DNA from: Dryococelus australis
Taxonomy: Eukaryota; Arthropoda; Insecta; Phasmatodea; Phasmatidae
Length of the DNA: 64,000 nucleotides
Direction: 5' to 3'
Assembly (NCBI GenBank): GCA_029891345.1
Contig: CM056999.1
Coordinates: 25,207,418-25,271,417 of the forward strand
The first letter of the stretch is position 1. Every line of letters starts with the position of its first letter. A program made the position numbers and the translations under genes. The notes below the pieces were generated by a model. The model worked only from the letters and a program-made list of their open reading frames with translations. It was not told where the DNA came from and searched no databases. This document shows positions 38,440 to 50,790 of this stretch, piece after piece.

Positions 38440-41104
38440 TATAGTATTCCGTATAAGGTTATTAAACTTGGTTATAGTTTCAAATTTTTTTGATTGCATA
38501 ACAGAAATAATGGAAAAGGAGCGCTGTTTATCTTCACCAACCAATGACTGGATGCCATTATTGGGAGATGCAATTTTTGTGTGCAGGTGTATCAGTGTAG
38601 AAGTTCTAAATCTATTTAATGAATGTTGTGTGAATAGTTATTTAAAATGCAGCGACTTAAAAAATCCTCCATGCAATCGGCAACGACAGCAAGACATTGT
38701 ATGTGTTGCCAAAGGAGTCAAAGAAATGTTACTAATGGAAGAACTCTAAAGTCGTCCAGGGGTATTAAAAAAATAGAAATGACCAGCCCATTGCTTGGAA
38801 TTTCATCAAAAACAGTTGCAAAGTAAATGGCGATAAATTATGGACGTAAATATTTGGAGTGTGGTGTATTTTGGTGGGGAAATGTAAATATCTTAGGCAA
38901 ATGTTTGTTAGTTCTTTTATAATTAAAGTAAACATGTTAAGTTTGTGTGCTGATTTTTAGCAGACAACATTTAAATGTTCAGCATTCATTTCATTTCTTA
39001 GCACGTATGTTAATGTTAAAGTTAAATTTTTTTTTGGTTGGTCAATAAGCAACAAATAGTACTTATTGACTTCACCAAAACATTGACATTACATTGCTCG
39101 CCTGTGTGTGTAGATAAAATCAGGAGTACAGTTGTAATTAAATACTAATTACGTTAAAACTGGGAGAGATAATGTTTTGTTTGTCCAGAAAGACTATGTA
39201 AAGTACATTTTCTTCTGTAGTAAATTGTTTGGCTATGGTAATACATACTAATCATATAGGACAACACAGTGTATTGTAATTTTTTTTTGGGTGACGATGG
39301 GCATGTATATTAAATATCCACGTTACTGTAATAGTACATATGGCCATGTGTTTGATGTAATTGCCACTAGTTTTCATTACTTAATGATCACAGGCCTACC
39401 AGTCTTGACCATTTGTGAGAAATGTTTTTTGTACATGCTTATTTTATTGTTATTGCTACAAATAGGTTCCATAATTATTGATTGTAGAAGACTTTTACAG
39501 TTCTAATTAACTATTTCTGCGTATGATTTGACAGGCCTAACTTTTATTGTGTTTGTTCACTGCCTAAATGTAAATTTTTTGAGGTAGGCCTAATGATGAC
39601 ATTGCCTTTACACAGAACTCCAGCAGACTTTTGTTTTCTTGTAGTTCATTTTACTGCTCAGTTGTGAATTATGATTTTTTTTATGATGCTCTCATTTAAC
39701 TATGTGAGATTCACATTCCTTTTTTAATGAATTAATTAAATTTTTCAAGAGGCGTACAAAGAAGGCAATTCTGATCATACTTTGGGCAAGGTAAGTTTTT
39801 GTATTCTCCGTTAAATTGTTTTAACATGTGTGATTTAATTTCGATTACAATGTTAATTGTAACCAACATCAATGGCATTCTACCATGCCTCAAATATTTT
39901 CCTGTAGTGAGAGTTGCAAACTTGCAAGTCCAATGAAATTTATTGATTTAAAAAATAAATTTTTTGTGATTGTTGATTGATAGTAATTATATCTGTTAAA
40001 TTAATTGTAACAATATGAATATATTTTATTGATAGTATTTTGGTAACACATTGTAGATGTTACTATCAGAAATTTAAAAAAAGACCTGTGTAATCACATA
40101 TTTTCCTCAGTTTATAGTTGGCATGTTTGAAATGTCAAGCAAAAATTCACAGGATGTTGGCATGTTTTGAAAAGTCACATGGAAAGCAAATGGTGGTGGA
40201 AGGATACATATTCTGTTTGTTTACAAGATACTACTTTCATACAATTGGTCAAAATCTGGAAACCTTACACCAGACAGACTATAATCCCAAACTACATGTT
40301 GCACCATATTGCACCAGTACAGTGGAACTTGAAAATGCCCGCGGATGTACTTGTATACGTCTTTTCAATATATTATATTGGTAGCACTTATAAAAAGTAA
40401 TGGTGTTTTGTTCACCATTGCATGCTGGGATATACATAAATAAATGGTGACAAAGATCGTAGGGTTTATTTACATCAAATTTATTTAAAAAAAAAAAAAT
40501 TCCTTATGGTTCAGATACATAACAAAACCTCCAATAATGGTATTGGTTGAAGTATGAAAAAAAAATTAATGATAGTAGAAATAAAATGTACATTGTTATC
40601 AAAAGTGACATATTTATTAAGATTACTTTTGTATAATGCGAAAACACAAATGACTACACTTCAGTGTAGTATTGTGTGCCAGTTGTTTTTACATAGCTAA
40701 CTACCAAATTGATCTAGTGATTCCAGCATTACGTGTACGTTTACTTTTCTATCGACTACGAGGACACTTATCCTTTCTTTGCAACCTCAGTTTATTTATT
40801 ATGATGGGTTTTTTCTTTTGCAAAAGGAACTATAGTCTAATAAATGGAAAGTTTGATTTTGTGCTTTCTCCGATACACAATTTTTTTTTGGCGAAAGTGG
40901 AACTTACGTGCAATATGTATTAGTACATGTAATTTTCTACACTATAATAATTACGTGTTTTTTCATTACAGCTGTTTTGCAGACTAACAGAACGGTGTCA
41001 AATGGTTGGGCTAGCGCAGGCAATTCATGTACACTTACCACATTTACGAAGAAACTAGATGGATAGTAAATTTAGTTATTGCTATATTATACAGATATAG
41101 CCAA
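38440..41104. other. AT-rich intron DNA
   Basis: Nothing certain is present. The + frame 38384-38749 overlaps the end of the miniature element and is unrecognised. A splice-flanked 41-base segment at 39750-39790 is discussed under findings. Homopolymer A and T runs are common. Confidence 0.4.
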
Positions 41105-41345
41105 TGGGAATTGTTTCACGCTTGACCAACGAAGCTGCGGTTGTGTAACAGCTAAAGCACTCCCCTTTCACAAAGGTAACACGGGTTCGTTCCCGGTGGG
41201 TCACCCCATATTCTGCATTCAGAAAACACAGAGAATGTTGGCATAAGTCTATGGTTTTCTTGGAGTACTCCAATATCACCCACACCCATTGCATCCCATC
41301 GTTGCTCAATCTTCATCTCAGTTCATCTTCATCAGCACTAAATAA
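41105..41345 (+). mobile_element. tRNA-derived SINE, copy 1
   Basis: The head resembles a tRNA with a B-box-like GGGTTCGTTCCCGG (about 41173-41186) and an A-box-like region before it. The body continues with TTTTCTTGGAGTACTCC, a stretch shared in form with copy 2. SINEs are transcribed by RNA polymerase III and moved by LINE machinery in trans. The A box is poor and the 3' tail is not defined. Confidence 0.6.
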
Positions 41346-41869
41346 GGATCTCAGATAATCAGCGCCGGTAAAAACTCTCACATTTAACCACTCTCATTTT
41401 TATTGTCACTTTAATAAAATGTAACATAATATTTTATAATAATTGTTTTAAAATTAAGGTAACTGGATGAATGAATATAAGTACTGATTTTTGCAAACAC
41501 TTAGTAATTAATTATTAAACATTTTCAGAATCTTGCAGTATGTGAGAGGCAGCTCATTACTATCACTTGCAAGGAAGGAGATAAAATGCTACAAAATAAA
41601 CACTACCCTTGCTTTAAACATGTTTCTCTACTGTAAATGTTCCTTATGAACATATCCACGGGATGAATATTTAAAAGTCTAAAGCTGCACTCTCTTGTCT
41701 CAATGTCCAAGAAATGGAAGTGTCCCTTCTTGAAGCAAGATCTTATATTATTTGTTTATCCTACCCGCAAGTTGTTTTTCATACTCGCCAACCACAGCTC
41801 TCTGTGACTGCGTGGATTATGACGGAGCAATGCCTTCTCGTACTCTTAGTGTAATCTAATGTAATAATA

Positions 41870-42045
41870 GGTGCCGAGATGGTGTAGCAGCTGGAGAGCT
41901 GACATCCTACTAAGGTGATCTGGGCTCGATTCCGGAGAGGTCACTCTTGAGTTTTGTATTTGGGGATCGTAAAAGATTATGCTGCTGGTCAGTGAGTTTT
42001 CTCGAAGGATACACCCTTTCCCCGCACACACCCCCCCCCCCCCCC
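41870..42045 (+). mobile_element. tRNA-derived SINE, copy 2
   Basis: The head is GCCGAGATGGTGTAGCAGCT with GGAGAGC (A-box-like), then GGGCTCGATTCCGG (B box). The body continues with GTGAGTTTTCTCGAAGGATA as in copy 1 and ends in a C run (42031-42045). It is not a functional tRNA gene: I cannot fold acceptor and anticodon arms consistently. Confidence 0.65.
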
Positions 42046-42439
42046 AACTCTTAGTCCTTAGGCTTTCAGTCTGGCAATGCTTCATATTCACCTCATTTTT
42101 ATTACATGTAATGAAAGCCCACAGATTGAACTACTCCCGTATGCTTGTACTTTTCTCTTACCGCTTAAGGAAACTGCATAGGCATGCTTTAAAAATTCGA
42201 TATTTGACCATTTTCACTATTTTTTCCTCCATAAATATACTTAATATGTTGAAAGTAAAAGCATAGAGGCATAGATAATAGTTTTTTACATTTTCTAGCA
42301 AATAGTTGTATTGCAGAACATATATTTACCGACATAGGCGAATACATGCAAACAACGATTTCACAAAAATTTTTCAATGCACACTCCACTTAAGACATGG
42401 AGATTCATTTTTTCCGTAGTTACCAACTTTACTGTGCTC

Positions 42440-43090
42440 ATGCCAGTTGGTGTGCCACGTTAAAATGCATGCAGATGTAGGGACATTGACTGTTAATAGG
42501 TTGATTTCAAAAGTTTTAACACGTGCCGCTTATACAACTAACCAACTGAGATTACAACTCATCACCAGAGTACCTACATCCACTGCTACAGACGTGAGTG
42601 ACACTTTGCCTACCCTACAGCCAACAGGAACTCATAAGCGAATTATCTTCACTTGAAGGATACTCAACCTGGCAGTCATGCCGCCCCTCCTATCCCGCAC
42701 TGAGAGCCTACAAGCTGCCCGGACCTCGTGCAAGGCTGAGTACTACCGACAAGGCACGAAGCAGAAACGCTGACCACATTTTTCCCACGTCAACCAGCGC
42801 AGAAGGACATCACACCCTCCCCGCAGCCCATGCCGGCATCCAACAAGCTGCCACTATATGTCAGGACGCTACCGGACTTGAAAGTCATTCTTGTTCCATC
42901 TCTCGCGACATCCCAGAGCATTGCTTAGTGCCGGTACCTCCAGAGAACTTCGAAGCTTTGAGTGCAGCCTCTGCGCGGGTAATTCACCGTTGACTATCAG
43001 TCAACCCGACAACCAGCGAACACGCTTACCAACGTGTTTCAAATTCACTTTGTCTCCTCAAGAGATCTTTATTAGAACAGTTTAGAAGTA
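42440..43090 (+). other. G+C-rich stretch with an unrecognised open frame
   Basis: The + frame 42598-42993 (131 codons) is rich in Ser, Pro, Ala and Arg and lies in DNA distinctly richer in G and C than the intron. It lies directly before the integrase remnant of element B and could be a part of it or another insertion. No motif is recognised. Confidence 0.25.
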
Positions 43091-43139
43091 TTATATATTT
43101 TCTCGTTTAGCTAATTCTTTCCCATTCTGCATTAGAACC

Positions 43140-43800
43140 AGGATGCCTGCACATGACCAGCTTAGTAATTTTCGCACGATGGAGTTATCCAAAAGCCATA
43201 CTGACAAACAATGGCACACAGTTTATGAGCTGTCAATGGTAAACTGCCTGTCAAGAGTGGGGGGGTAGAAACCTGGACTAACCCTCCTTAACATCCGCAA
43301 GCCAACCCCCCTGAACGGAGGAACCAGGAGATCAAGAAGTGCCTCCGTATCAGTGTGGGTAATGATCACAAGCATTGGGATAAGTATATCCCTACCATAC
43401 TGTTTGTCCTTCGACGCCGTACAAACAAGGCTTTCGACACCAGTCCAAGAATCCTACTCCTGGGGCAAACATTGCGTCGACCAGGTGACTGGCAGTGAGA
43501 AAGCGAACCCACTGATATGCTGCAACCCGAGGACATCCGGCTAGTAGCCCTGGCCTGCACCACAGACACCCAGAAAGCCCAGAATGCCTACATTTTAAAG
43601 AAATACCCCTAACCGAAAACAGGGGTAAGAAAATTTAACTTAGGGGAAGCCGTCCTTCTGCAAAGTCACCCTCTCAGCAAAGCCAGGAACCTATTCAGCG
43701 CTGGCCTTGCTGACAAATGGGATGGACCATACCGCATCGTAGGCAAGCGAGACAACGTCTACTGGGCCAAAGATATACGCGGACGAATCTGAAAGGCCAC
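43140..43800 (+). pseudogene. Integrase C-terminal half of element B
   Basis: Readable in several + frames: TNNGTQF (codons near 43204), where the catalytic aspartate is asparagine; YHPQANPPERRN near the last catalytic residue; KHWDKYIPTILFVLRRRTN; LLLGQTLRRPGDWQ; and the GPF/Y-type tail LADKWDGPYRIVGKRDNVYW. A stop follows at GRI. Frame breaks lie near 43250, where a run of seven G occurs, and near 43610. Confidence 0.8.
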
Positions 43801-43906
43801 CCGAGGCCATATATGACTGAAAGGCCACCCGAGGCCAGATACGACCAAAATGCCACCCGAGGCCAGATACGACCGAAATGCCACCCGAGGCCAGATACGA
43901 CCATAC
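43795..43906 (+). repeat. 28-bp tandem repeat, four copies, in the integrase tail
   Basis: Units at 43795-43822, 43823-43850, 43851-43878 and 43879-43906 share GCCACCCGAGGCCAGATACG (first unit slightly different). In elements A and C the corresponding tail has one such segment, ending in an RGxxRPY-like peptide. Because 28 is not a multiple of three, each unit is read in a different frame. Confidence 0.9.
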
Positions 43907-44339
43907 CCAGGGGACAAGCCGACACTTGGGGATGACGAAGTCTAAGGAGACACACATGGCGAATCAGGGGATGAAGACGAACCCCTACCCAAAAGGATAG
44001 TACCCGATACTGAGCCAGGACCCTCCACCAGACCCAGGCCGACACCCATCATTATTGACAAGGATCCTAGTTACATCGCGACAAGGTGCATTCTCCGTCA
44101 GATCAATGCTCTCGACGCCACGCAGACACATAGAAAAAATCGCAGCCAAAACAAAATCTACCTGCTCCGAGTTATCCTGGCGGAGTCCACGTGACAGAGA
44201 ACGCCGTCAAATGCCCCACCGAACAAGCCGCATTAGCGAGCAATCGGAAGCAGCTTCGGTGAGAGGGGTAGGAATAACACAAGCGCCTACGTCTCCACCT
44301 AGTATGGCTACGAATCCAGAAGTCTAGGCCATTCCAACT

Positions 44340-45238
44340 TCGATGATGTCGACCTCTGGCTCCAACGAAGAAGTACGAGATGCCACTAGACTACCGAAAC
44401 CCAGGCCGAAACGTCGAGCTCCGACAAGAGTGCTCCATCCTAGCAACCACCTGCCATGCAGGATAACCCACCTTCCAGGATGTCGAGCTCCGACGAGAGT
44501 GCTCCGCCCCAACCCCCTGCCACGCAGGAAGACCCACCAGCTGGGATGTCGAGCTGCGATGCCGGAAGTGCTCCGCCTCAAGGGCCTACAATGCAGGAAC
44601 TCCCACTACCCTGAAAGTCGAGCTCGGACAAGAGTGCTCTGTCCCAACCACCTGGAAACTCTGCTACCCAGGGCATCAAGCTGCAACAGACATGCTCCAT
44701 CCCCGGCCCTGCGAGGCAGGAATACCCGCAGACCTGGACGTCAAGCTGCCAAATTGGAAGTGCTCCACCCCGGCATTTTGCTACGCGAGAAGCTGCTTTC
44801 ATCAAGAACGTTGATGCCACCCACTACACCTCAACAGGCACATCACCCGCAGTGGAGGTCGAGGTGAATCTACCTTCCACTGCTTTTACCCAGGACCTCA
44901 CCACTGAGACCGTTGATGCCACCCATGACCTGGTACCACGACGTAGTGTGCTACCTGCAGTCGGGGTTGAGATCTTTCTCCCTCATACTGTCCCGTCAGA
45001 GAAACATCCTATCCTACGGGTAGGAACCCATGCATTTGGGGTGGAGGGCTTGTCACTCCCACACACTGCTTCAACGTTCCTTGAACGAGTGCCCTCCCAA
45101 TTTGTTGCGGCAGGAGCAGACGTGACGATGCCCCAGGCTGCTCCACAACACCTGATGCCCCCGCGTACCGCCAAGGCCGCCCATAAGCCTGGCCTGTACC
45201 AGGAATCGCCATGGAGACCCACCACCAGGTACATGTGA
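44340..45238 (+). pseudogene. 3' open region of element B with Ser/Pro-rich repeats
   Basis: Downstream of the integrase, long open + frames overlap (44343-44867 and 44852-45238). One frame encodes repeats of the form MSSSDESAPPQPPATQED. It meets a stop near 44610 and then continues as EVEVNLPSTAFTQDL and later AVGVEIFLPHTVPSEK. The protein is unrecognised. Element A also has a Pro/Ser-rich 3' frame in the same position, so an extra 3' gene may belong to this family. No membrane segment is evident here. Confidence 0.4.
44413..44790 (+). repeat. About 65-bp degenerate tandem repeat, six units
   Basis: Units start GTCGAGCTCCGAC or variants and contain GAGTGCTCC followed by CCTGCCA.GCAGGA. Lengths vary from about 51 to 69 bases. 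Confidence 0.75.
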
Positions 45239-46989
45239 CCTACCCTCTGCATGCTGCCCTTCGCCCGAGAGGGAGGACTGCTGAAGGTGAGACCAAAGAT
45301 TGCCAGTAAGTGCGCGAATATTAAAGACAGTGCAGTAGCCGTAAACTGCTGCTACGTGCACGTGGCAAAAGGACTCTTTATAGACCAGTCACATGTACCA
45401 CATTTAATTTCGCCACAAACCAAAGACAGTAATGTAAGCAGAACAATCACATTTATGCTAAATTAAATTTAAAGTGTCCAGGACAAATTACAGGTATAAA
45501 GAACCAACGAGGTAAACGCACCCATGATTAATCACTTGTAACTTTTCATAGACATTTTACACCTCGAGGTTCCATAGTTTTTTTGAGTGGCCGACAACCC
45601 ACTTAAGTAGGTAGCATTACGAATAGATGCTCACCACTGTGACAGTAATGGCTACCGTAAGTGAATCACGTCAAGGCGCTCACCACAGTGCCAGTGATTA
45701 AGTTCAAGACAGAGGCTTCAATGTAACAATGACATTTTAAATTTTTATATTTTTAATATTCATCACTTATATATGACTTGATGTGTAGGTAAACCTATAA
45801 ATGTCAACATACGATTTTACAGTGTACTTGTGCAGATCACCTACATGAAGAATGCCATCATGTAGGAGTGTATTTTCAGCACGTACTAATGTGAACATTC
45901 ATTAGGAACTTACCTTGAACATTCCAACGAAGATACACTGTGTACATACTAGCTGTTAGACCTAGGATATAAGATGGACTCCGGACAGGGATAGTTAGGT
46001 TAATTTTTTTTCTATGCTTTTCAGCATTAAATCTGATTTGGTGTGTAGGCACACAATTATATATTTCAATACGTTTTAAAGAGTATATTTGAAAATGACC
46101 GAGAAGAATGCCATTTTGTAGGATGGTAATTTATGCTATGCTTTGTATGCTGATGTTTTGTGTGTGCTTTTGTTTGCAATATCTTGTGCACCAACTCAAT
46201 ACTTACGCTGGAAAATTGCTGTATACAATATTCTGTAAGTGCTACGGCAAAGTGTGTTTCACCCTTCATACAATAAACTTAAATGAACTGAATTGAGAGA
46301 AAGATACAGCATTAGAATACTGCAGTATCGAAATGCTGAGGTATTGTAGGCTATTCTATTTAAAACTTACTATGTTTTTATTGTCCGTTACATACGTTTA
46401 AAATGTAACATTTTCTTCATGTGATAAAATGCTTCTTTAGATTGGAATTTTAAATGAAAATATTATAGGTTGCTATGAATTGTTACAACAGAATAAAGTC
46501 TTTTTTTTTAAAAGGGCAACTGTTGTTTATTTAATGGAAGTTTCAATGGTGTTTGTTTAAACAGGTGCATGTGGGGGGGATGTGGTAATATTTAACGTAA
46601 TAAACAACATTAAAACTGTAATTTGGTAAACCTTATTCCAAATATGATTAAGAAGAGGTTGTGTTATAATAAAATGACATTACCTAATACCACAGTATAT
46701 TATTTTAGGATTTCGAGTTGAATAAGAGAAAAAATTATTATATTGATACATTAATTTCTCACATTGTGATAAAACTGTTAAAGCTATCAAGAATATGCAA
46801 GACACCTTTTTTTGTTTAGAATATTGCTATCTTTATTTCATATAATTACGAAAATTTCCGTACGACCAACGGTTAATGAAATATAACAAAAAAAAAGTTT
46901 TCAGCCACCATTTTTTCAATATGGCGGCGAATGCCCATGAGTGACAGAGTGGCACCCGGTGGCAGATTTGTAATCAGCAGAAAAATCTG

Positions 46990-48586
46990 AGTCAGAGTCA
47001 GTCAAAGAATCTTTGTCCCCTGAAATTTCCGGGTATAATGGCTTGGCGACCACAGTATAACCATACACAGAATACTGAATCATATTCTTCAAATAATCTT
47101 GGGGTGTGGTGCATTTACTTGGTTACTCTGACAAGTAGCTCCTTCACCATCTCAAGGTTTGTGGGCAAATCACGAACGAGGTCATACCAAGGAAGTATTA
47201 CTTGATATCTGCCTTCTGCAAACGCTACAGTTCTTTTGAAGTGTTCTAATGCGGAAAGTCTCTTCATATCACTGCTCTCCTTCTCAGCCGGATCACTGAT
47301 GCCAATAGCTTTGAGTTTTCACAGATCTGCGACATCTCCTGTAGTTACAATTGTCATAGTAAAAGTGGTGGCGATATTGGTACTACAACATGCGACAGGA
47401 AGCATGTTCTCAGTACCCATCAGTGACCATCCGAACAGGGTCTCGACAGCCACAACTCCAGTTGATAGGACAACTCTTTTACCAGACCAGATCTTTCCAA
47501 CCACATCAGCACCTATTAGTCCCACAATAGTTCCAGGCATGTGTTCATTGAGGTGGATACCCACTTTTTTGAGATCTTTCTGTACTATTACTCTCGGGAT
47601 TGCTAGAGGGATGAATGAAGCTATTGCAGTTTGATCTAACACTGAGAAATTAACAAGCGAAATTGCTGTATGTGCCTTGTAACATGTGTGCTTCAACAAT
47701 CCCATGCAATAACCTCCGAACAGAGAATGACTCAGATGTTCTTCCCCAATCTGAACATAGTTCATTTCCCCTGCCAAACTACCCAAAATTTATGATCTCT
47801 GCGATTCACTATCAATCAAAACTTGGATTTTCCTATGAATGTCTCCAATGTGTAAAATAGTAACAAATGTTTGCAAATACCCATCGCTAGACGCATTAGC
47901 CGCAAGACTGTGATTTACTGTAAGGAGATCTGATTCCGAGGTTGCCAAAGATGGGGTATCGTCTTTGTCAGGGGTGGACTATTGTCTGGGTTCTTGTTAC
48001 ATTTCAGAAGTATGCGACGTCTCTCACATGAACTACACTTAGCCCGACATCTCCAAGCAAGGTATCCCTCTTAGCACAGGCGAAAGAATATCCAGCGTGA
48101 GTAAGAAGCATTCTTTTTTTCATCATGAGACATATTCAGGGCCTTCTGACAGACAGCAGAACCATGATACCCAATACAAAAGGGACATTGTTTAGCAGGG
48201 TTAACATTAGCTTGATGAGAGGCGGTAACAAAAATAGTCTTATTAGGGAAAATTCTCATCTTCTCATTAGGTCTTAAACGAGCGGTATTAGGGGAAGCAT
48301 TAGCTAGTGCAACACATTCTTAAGCTTAAAATTCTCTTCTAACAGAAACTATCAGACTGCCCAGTTGCTCTTTCAAAGATACATCAAAATCACTGTTCAC
48401 TTGCCGCCAATGCCACAGACTCTCTAAGGGGAAACAAGACTCCACCTAATGAGAGAGAATAGCTGCAGTGTTATCGGACATCATCTCTAATGACTCCGAG
48501 TCAAGTTATTTGGGATTCTAATTTATCATAAATCATTGACAGCATCTTTACTTCTTGATCAAAAAACAATTTCAGTAATTCCCTCA
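46990..48586 (-). pseudogene. BEL/Pao element: zinc knuckle, protease and linker
   Basis: On the minus strand, reading from 48586: the continuation of the gag domain (KMLSMIYDKLESQI near 48540), then a knuckle CPFCIGYHGSAVC (open frame 48071-48259; CX2CX3HX4C), then the protease region in the frame 47319-47786 (HTAISLVNFSVLDQTA, LIGADVVGKIWSGKR, ETLFGWSLMG). After it comes the linker that precedes Pao reverse transcriptase (LSALEHFKRTVAFAEGRYQV, near 47220). The reverse transcriptase itself is absent; similarity fades near 46990. Stops and frameshifts are present. The rest of gag lies at 54161-54410, beyond the nested insertions. Confidence 0.8.
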
Positions 48587-48966
48587 TACAGTAAGGCCTC
48601 TGTATAACAAAACTAAAGGGACCAAAGTTTTGTGTGGTTGTTATAGGTAGGTTCTTTATAGAGAGGTGATTTACAATGTGTTTCTTTGTTTTTTTTTATC
48701 ATGTAGTCAATTTTCAATCTAATTTCTGCCGGAATTTTGTAGCATTGGTTCTTTTGTATTGATTTATTTAAGAAAATTATTAAAAGCATTTTATTTGAAC
48801 TCTTATATAGTAAAACATTATGGCCACTATTAACAAATTACCATTGTCATAGAAGAAAATGTGCCACTAATTTTGTTTGGAGTAACATTATGTAAACAAA
48901 AAATTTGTAAAATTCTTAAATTTTAAATAGTAATGAAAACTCTTACGATAAATAATTCTTGGTACA

Positions 48967-49093
48967 TGTTATATATTGGATTCTGCAGAATAAGATACAT
49001 GATAAAAATCAACAACTATATTGTCTGCTAGCCATCTTGCTAACTACTTTATTTCCGGTCGTAGATGTAATTATCCAAGATAGATGCACAACA
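48967..49093 (-). repeat. 3' LTR of gypsy D
   Basis: 127 bp starting TGTTATATATTGGATT and ending CACAACA on the + strand. It is the 3' LTR because the polypurine tract lies immediately to its right. Confidence 0.93.
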
Positions 49094-49602
49094 TCTCCCC
49101 TTTAAAAATACTAAGCCGAAACAGTGGCTCAGTAGAATTAACAATGATAAGCTGTAATACATAAGGCTGACACAATATTTTGAACCGTACATAAACAATA
49201 GTTCTTACATTGATCCATTACATATAAAGTGACAACAGTTCTTTTTTAATTGATCCAGTACATACAAAGTACACTGTTCGGATAAACACACACACCAGGT
49301 CTCATCATACAGTTTGGTCTATTCCTCTCACATCTATCCTAGTCTTTTTCCTCCACATGTGAGGTACAAATTTATTTTTTTGCACTTATTAGAACATCAG
49401 ATACTAACCTAAAAAACATTGAAGTAGTTAAGTGGCCTGTTGGCCTGTCTATGCAACCTGGGGGACACACATCATGTTACATAAGTTATCTATTCTTTCT
49501 GCCATCAATTTACAACAATGAAATACTTACAAAATGCCATATTCTGTCTACCATAGATTTTCCATCAACAAACATATTCAACTTACATAATCCTTAAAGT
49601 AG

Positions 49603-50280
49603 TTAGGTGGCCTCACTATGTGGCGTGACCGAGACATTATCTCTCATCTCTGACAAGATGTTTAATCTACTGTTTTCTGTACTGCCTATACTAGAATTGT
49701 TGCTCTCTGCAAACCCTTGAAAGCCTTCCTGTTCATTATCACGGTAACCATACTCTGTATTGAATGTTGTTTGCCCTTTTTCATTTGCACTTGTTATAGG
49801 TTCTGTGTTATCTATTTCCTTAGAATTTCCCTCTTGTTCATCTAAATCACCTGAAATTACAAAGGGTTGGTGCCTGGTATCCGTAATAATGTGTCTGCGG
49901 TTCCTTTCCATCTCGTAGTCAGTGTCGACCCCTACTCTATAAAACTTGGGTGTCTCAAGAACTTTAACGATCTCTCCTTGCTGCTACCTACCTCCTTTTC
50001 TAATTTGAACTGGGCTCACTACCTGTAGGGACTTCAAAACCCTCAATTGGCAATCATAATAATATTTCTGTTTCTGTTGTCTAGTTTCAAGATCTCATTC
50101 TATGCTCGGTTGTGCCTGTGGCATTAGTCTGCTCGCAGTACAGGGTAACTGACCTCTCAGGCACCTACTAAATAATAACTGTGCTGGTGATTGCAATATA
50201 GTGTCAATTGGTGTATTTCTGTTATCTAAAAGCACCAGCATAATGTCCTTGTAATCCTCTACTCTCTTTTTGAGCGTTTG
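49603..50280 (-). pseudogene. C-terminal pol region of gypsy D
   Basis: Follows the integrase core: LDNRNTPIDTILQSPAQLLF near 50210-50150, then a linker, and an open frame (49603-49911) starting MERNRRHIITDTRHQP, which corresponds to the end of the family's pol. The remaining 80 residues are acidic and Asn/Glu-rich. Two stops and a frame change lie between 50100 and 49980. Confidence 0.7.
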
Positions 50281-50790
50281 TTAGATAGTTTTTACATGAC
50301 ATTCTGCCAACCTGTTTAACTGTGGATACCCTGGATTTGAAATTTTATGATTAATCCCCCACAACCTAGCAAACTCCTTGAACTCCCTAGAAGAAAACTG
50401 AGGCCCATTGTTGCTGTATAGGGTTTCTGTAATGCAGTGCCTGGCCACGGTTGTTTTGCAGTGTGTAACAAGCTGGGTTGAGGAAAGATTAGTGAGAAGA
50501 TTGAATTCAGGGTATTTCGAGTATGCATCGACCATCAACAGATAATCCTTGCCCTTAAAGTGGAAAATATTGGCAGCCACTATTTGCCACGGTCTGTCAG
50601 GAATTACTTTATTGATCTGAAGATCTTTAGAATTTAGATTATGTGCAGCCCTACATGTGATGCAATCGTCTACCATATCCTGGATTTCTCTAGATATACC
50701 TGGCCAGAAAACACACTCCCGAGCACGCAGTTTACTTTTCTGGATCCCCATGTGATTGTGATGAATTTTGCTTAGTATGGTGCGTCTCAT
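50281..50790 (-). pseudogene. Integrase of gypsy D, catalytic residues lost
   Basis: An open frame of 169 codons. Residues about 10-47 form the H-H-C-C zinc-binding domain (HHNH, CITC). The core follows with VAANIFHFKG, where the first catalytic aspartate is Asn (codon 50569-50571), and SNNGPQFSS, where the second is Asn (codon 50410-50412). A glutamate remains in NRLAE. The length up to that point is normal for the family, but two of three catalytic acids are gone, so it would be inactive even though the frame is open. Confidence 0.88.

Larger units (their letters stand above)
43140..45250 (+). mobile_element. Ty3/gypsy-type retrotransposon B, 3' part
   Basis: This is the only gypsy copy in the window on the + strand. 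It retains the second half of the integrase, an amplified tail and a long 3' region, without reverse transcriptase or gag. The integrase tail is closely similar to that of element C (DKYIP, LLLGxTLRRPGDWQ, KWDGPYRIVG) and also to A. No LTR pair was found and the edges are approximate. Confidence 0.75.

Noticed and set aside
38384-38749. 121-codon + frame
   Set aside because: It starts inside a miniature element and has no recognised domain or splice support.
41105-41945. Functional tRNA genes
   Set aside because: B boxes are good but the acceptor and anticodon arms do not fold properly, and SINE bodies follow.
43795-43906. CRISPR array
   Set aside because: The 28-bp units are directly adjacent, without spacers, in an integrase remnant in eukaryotic DNA.
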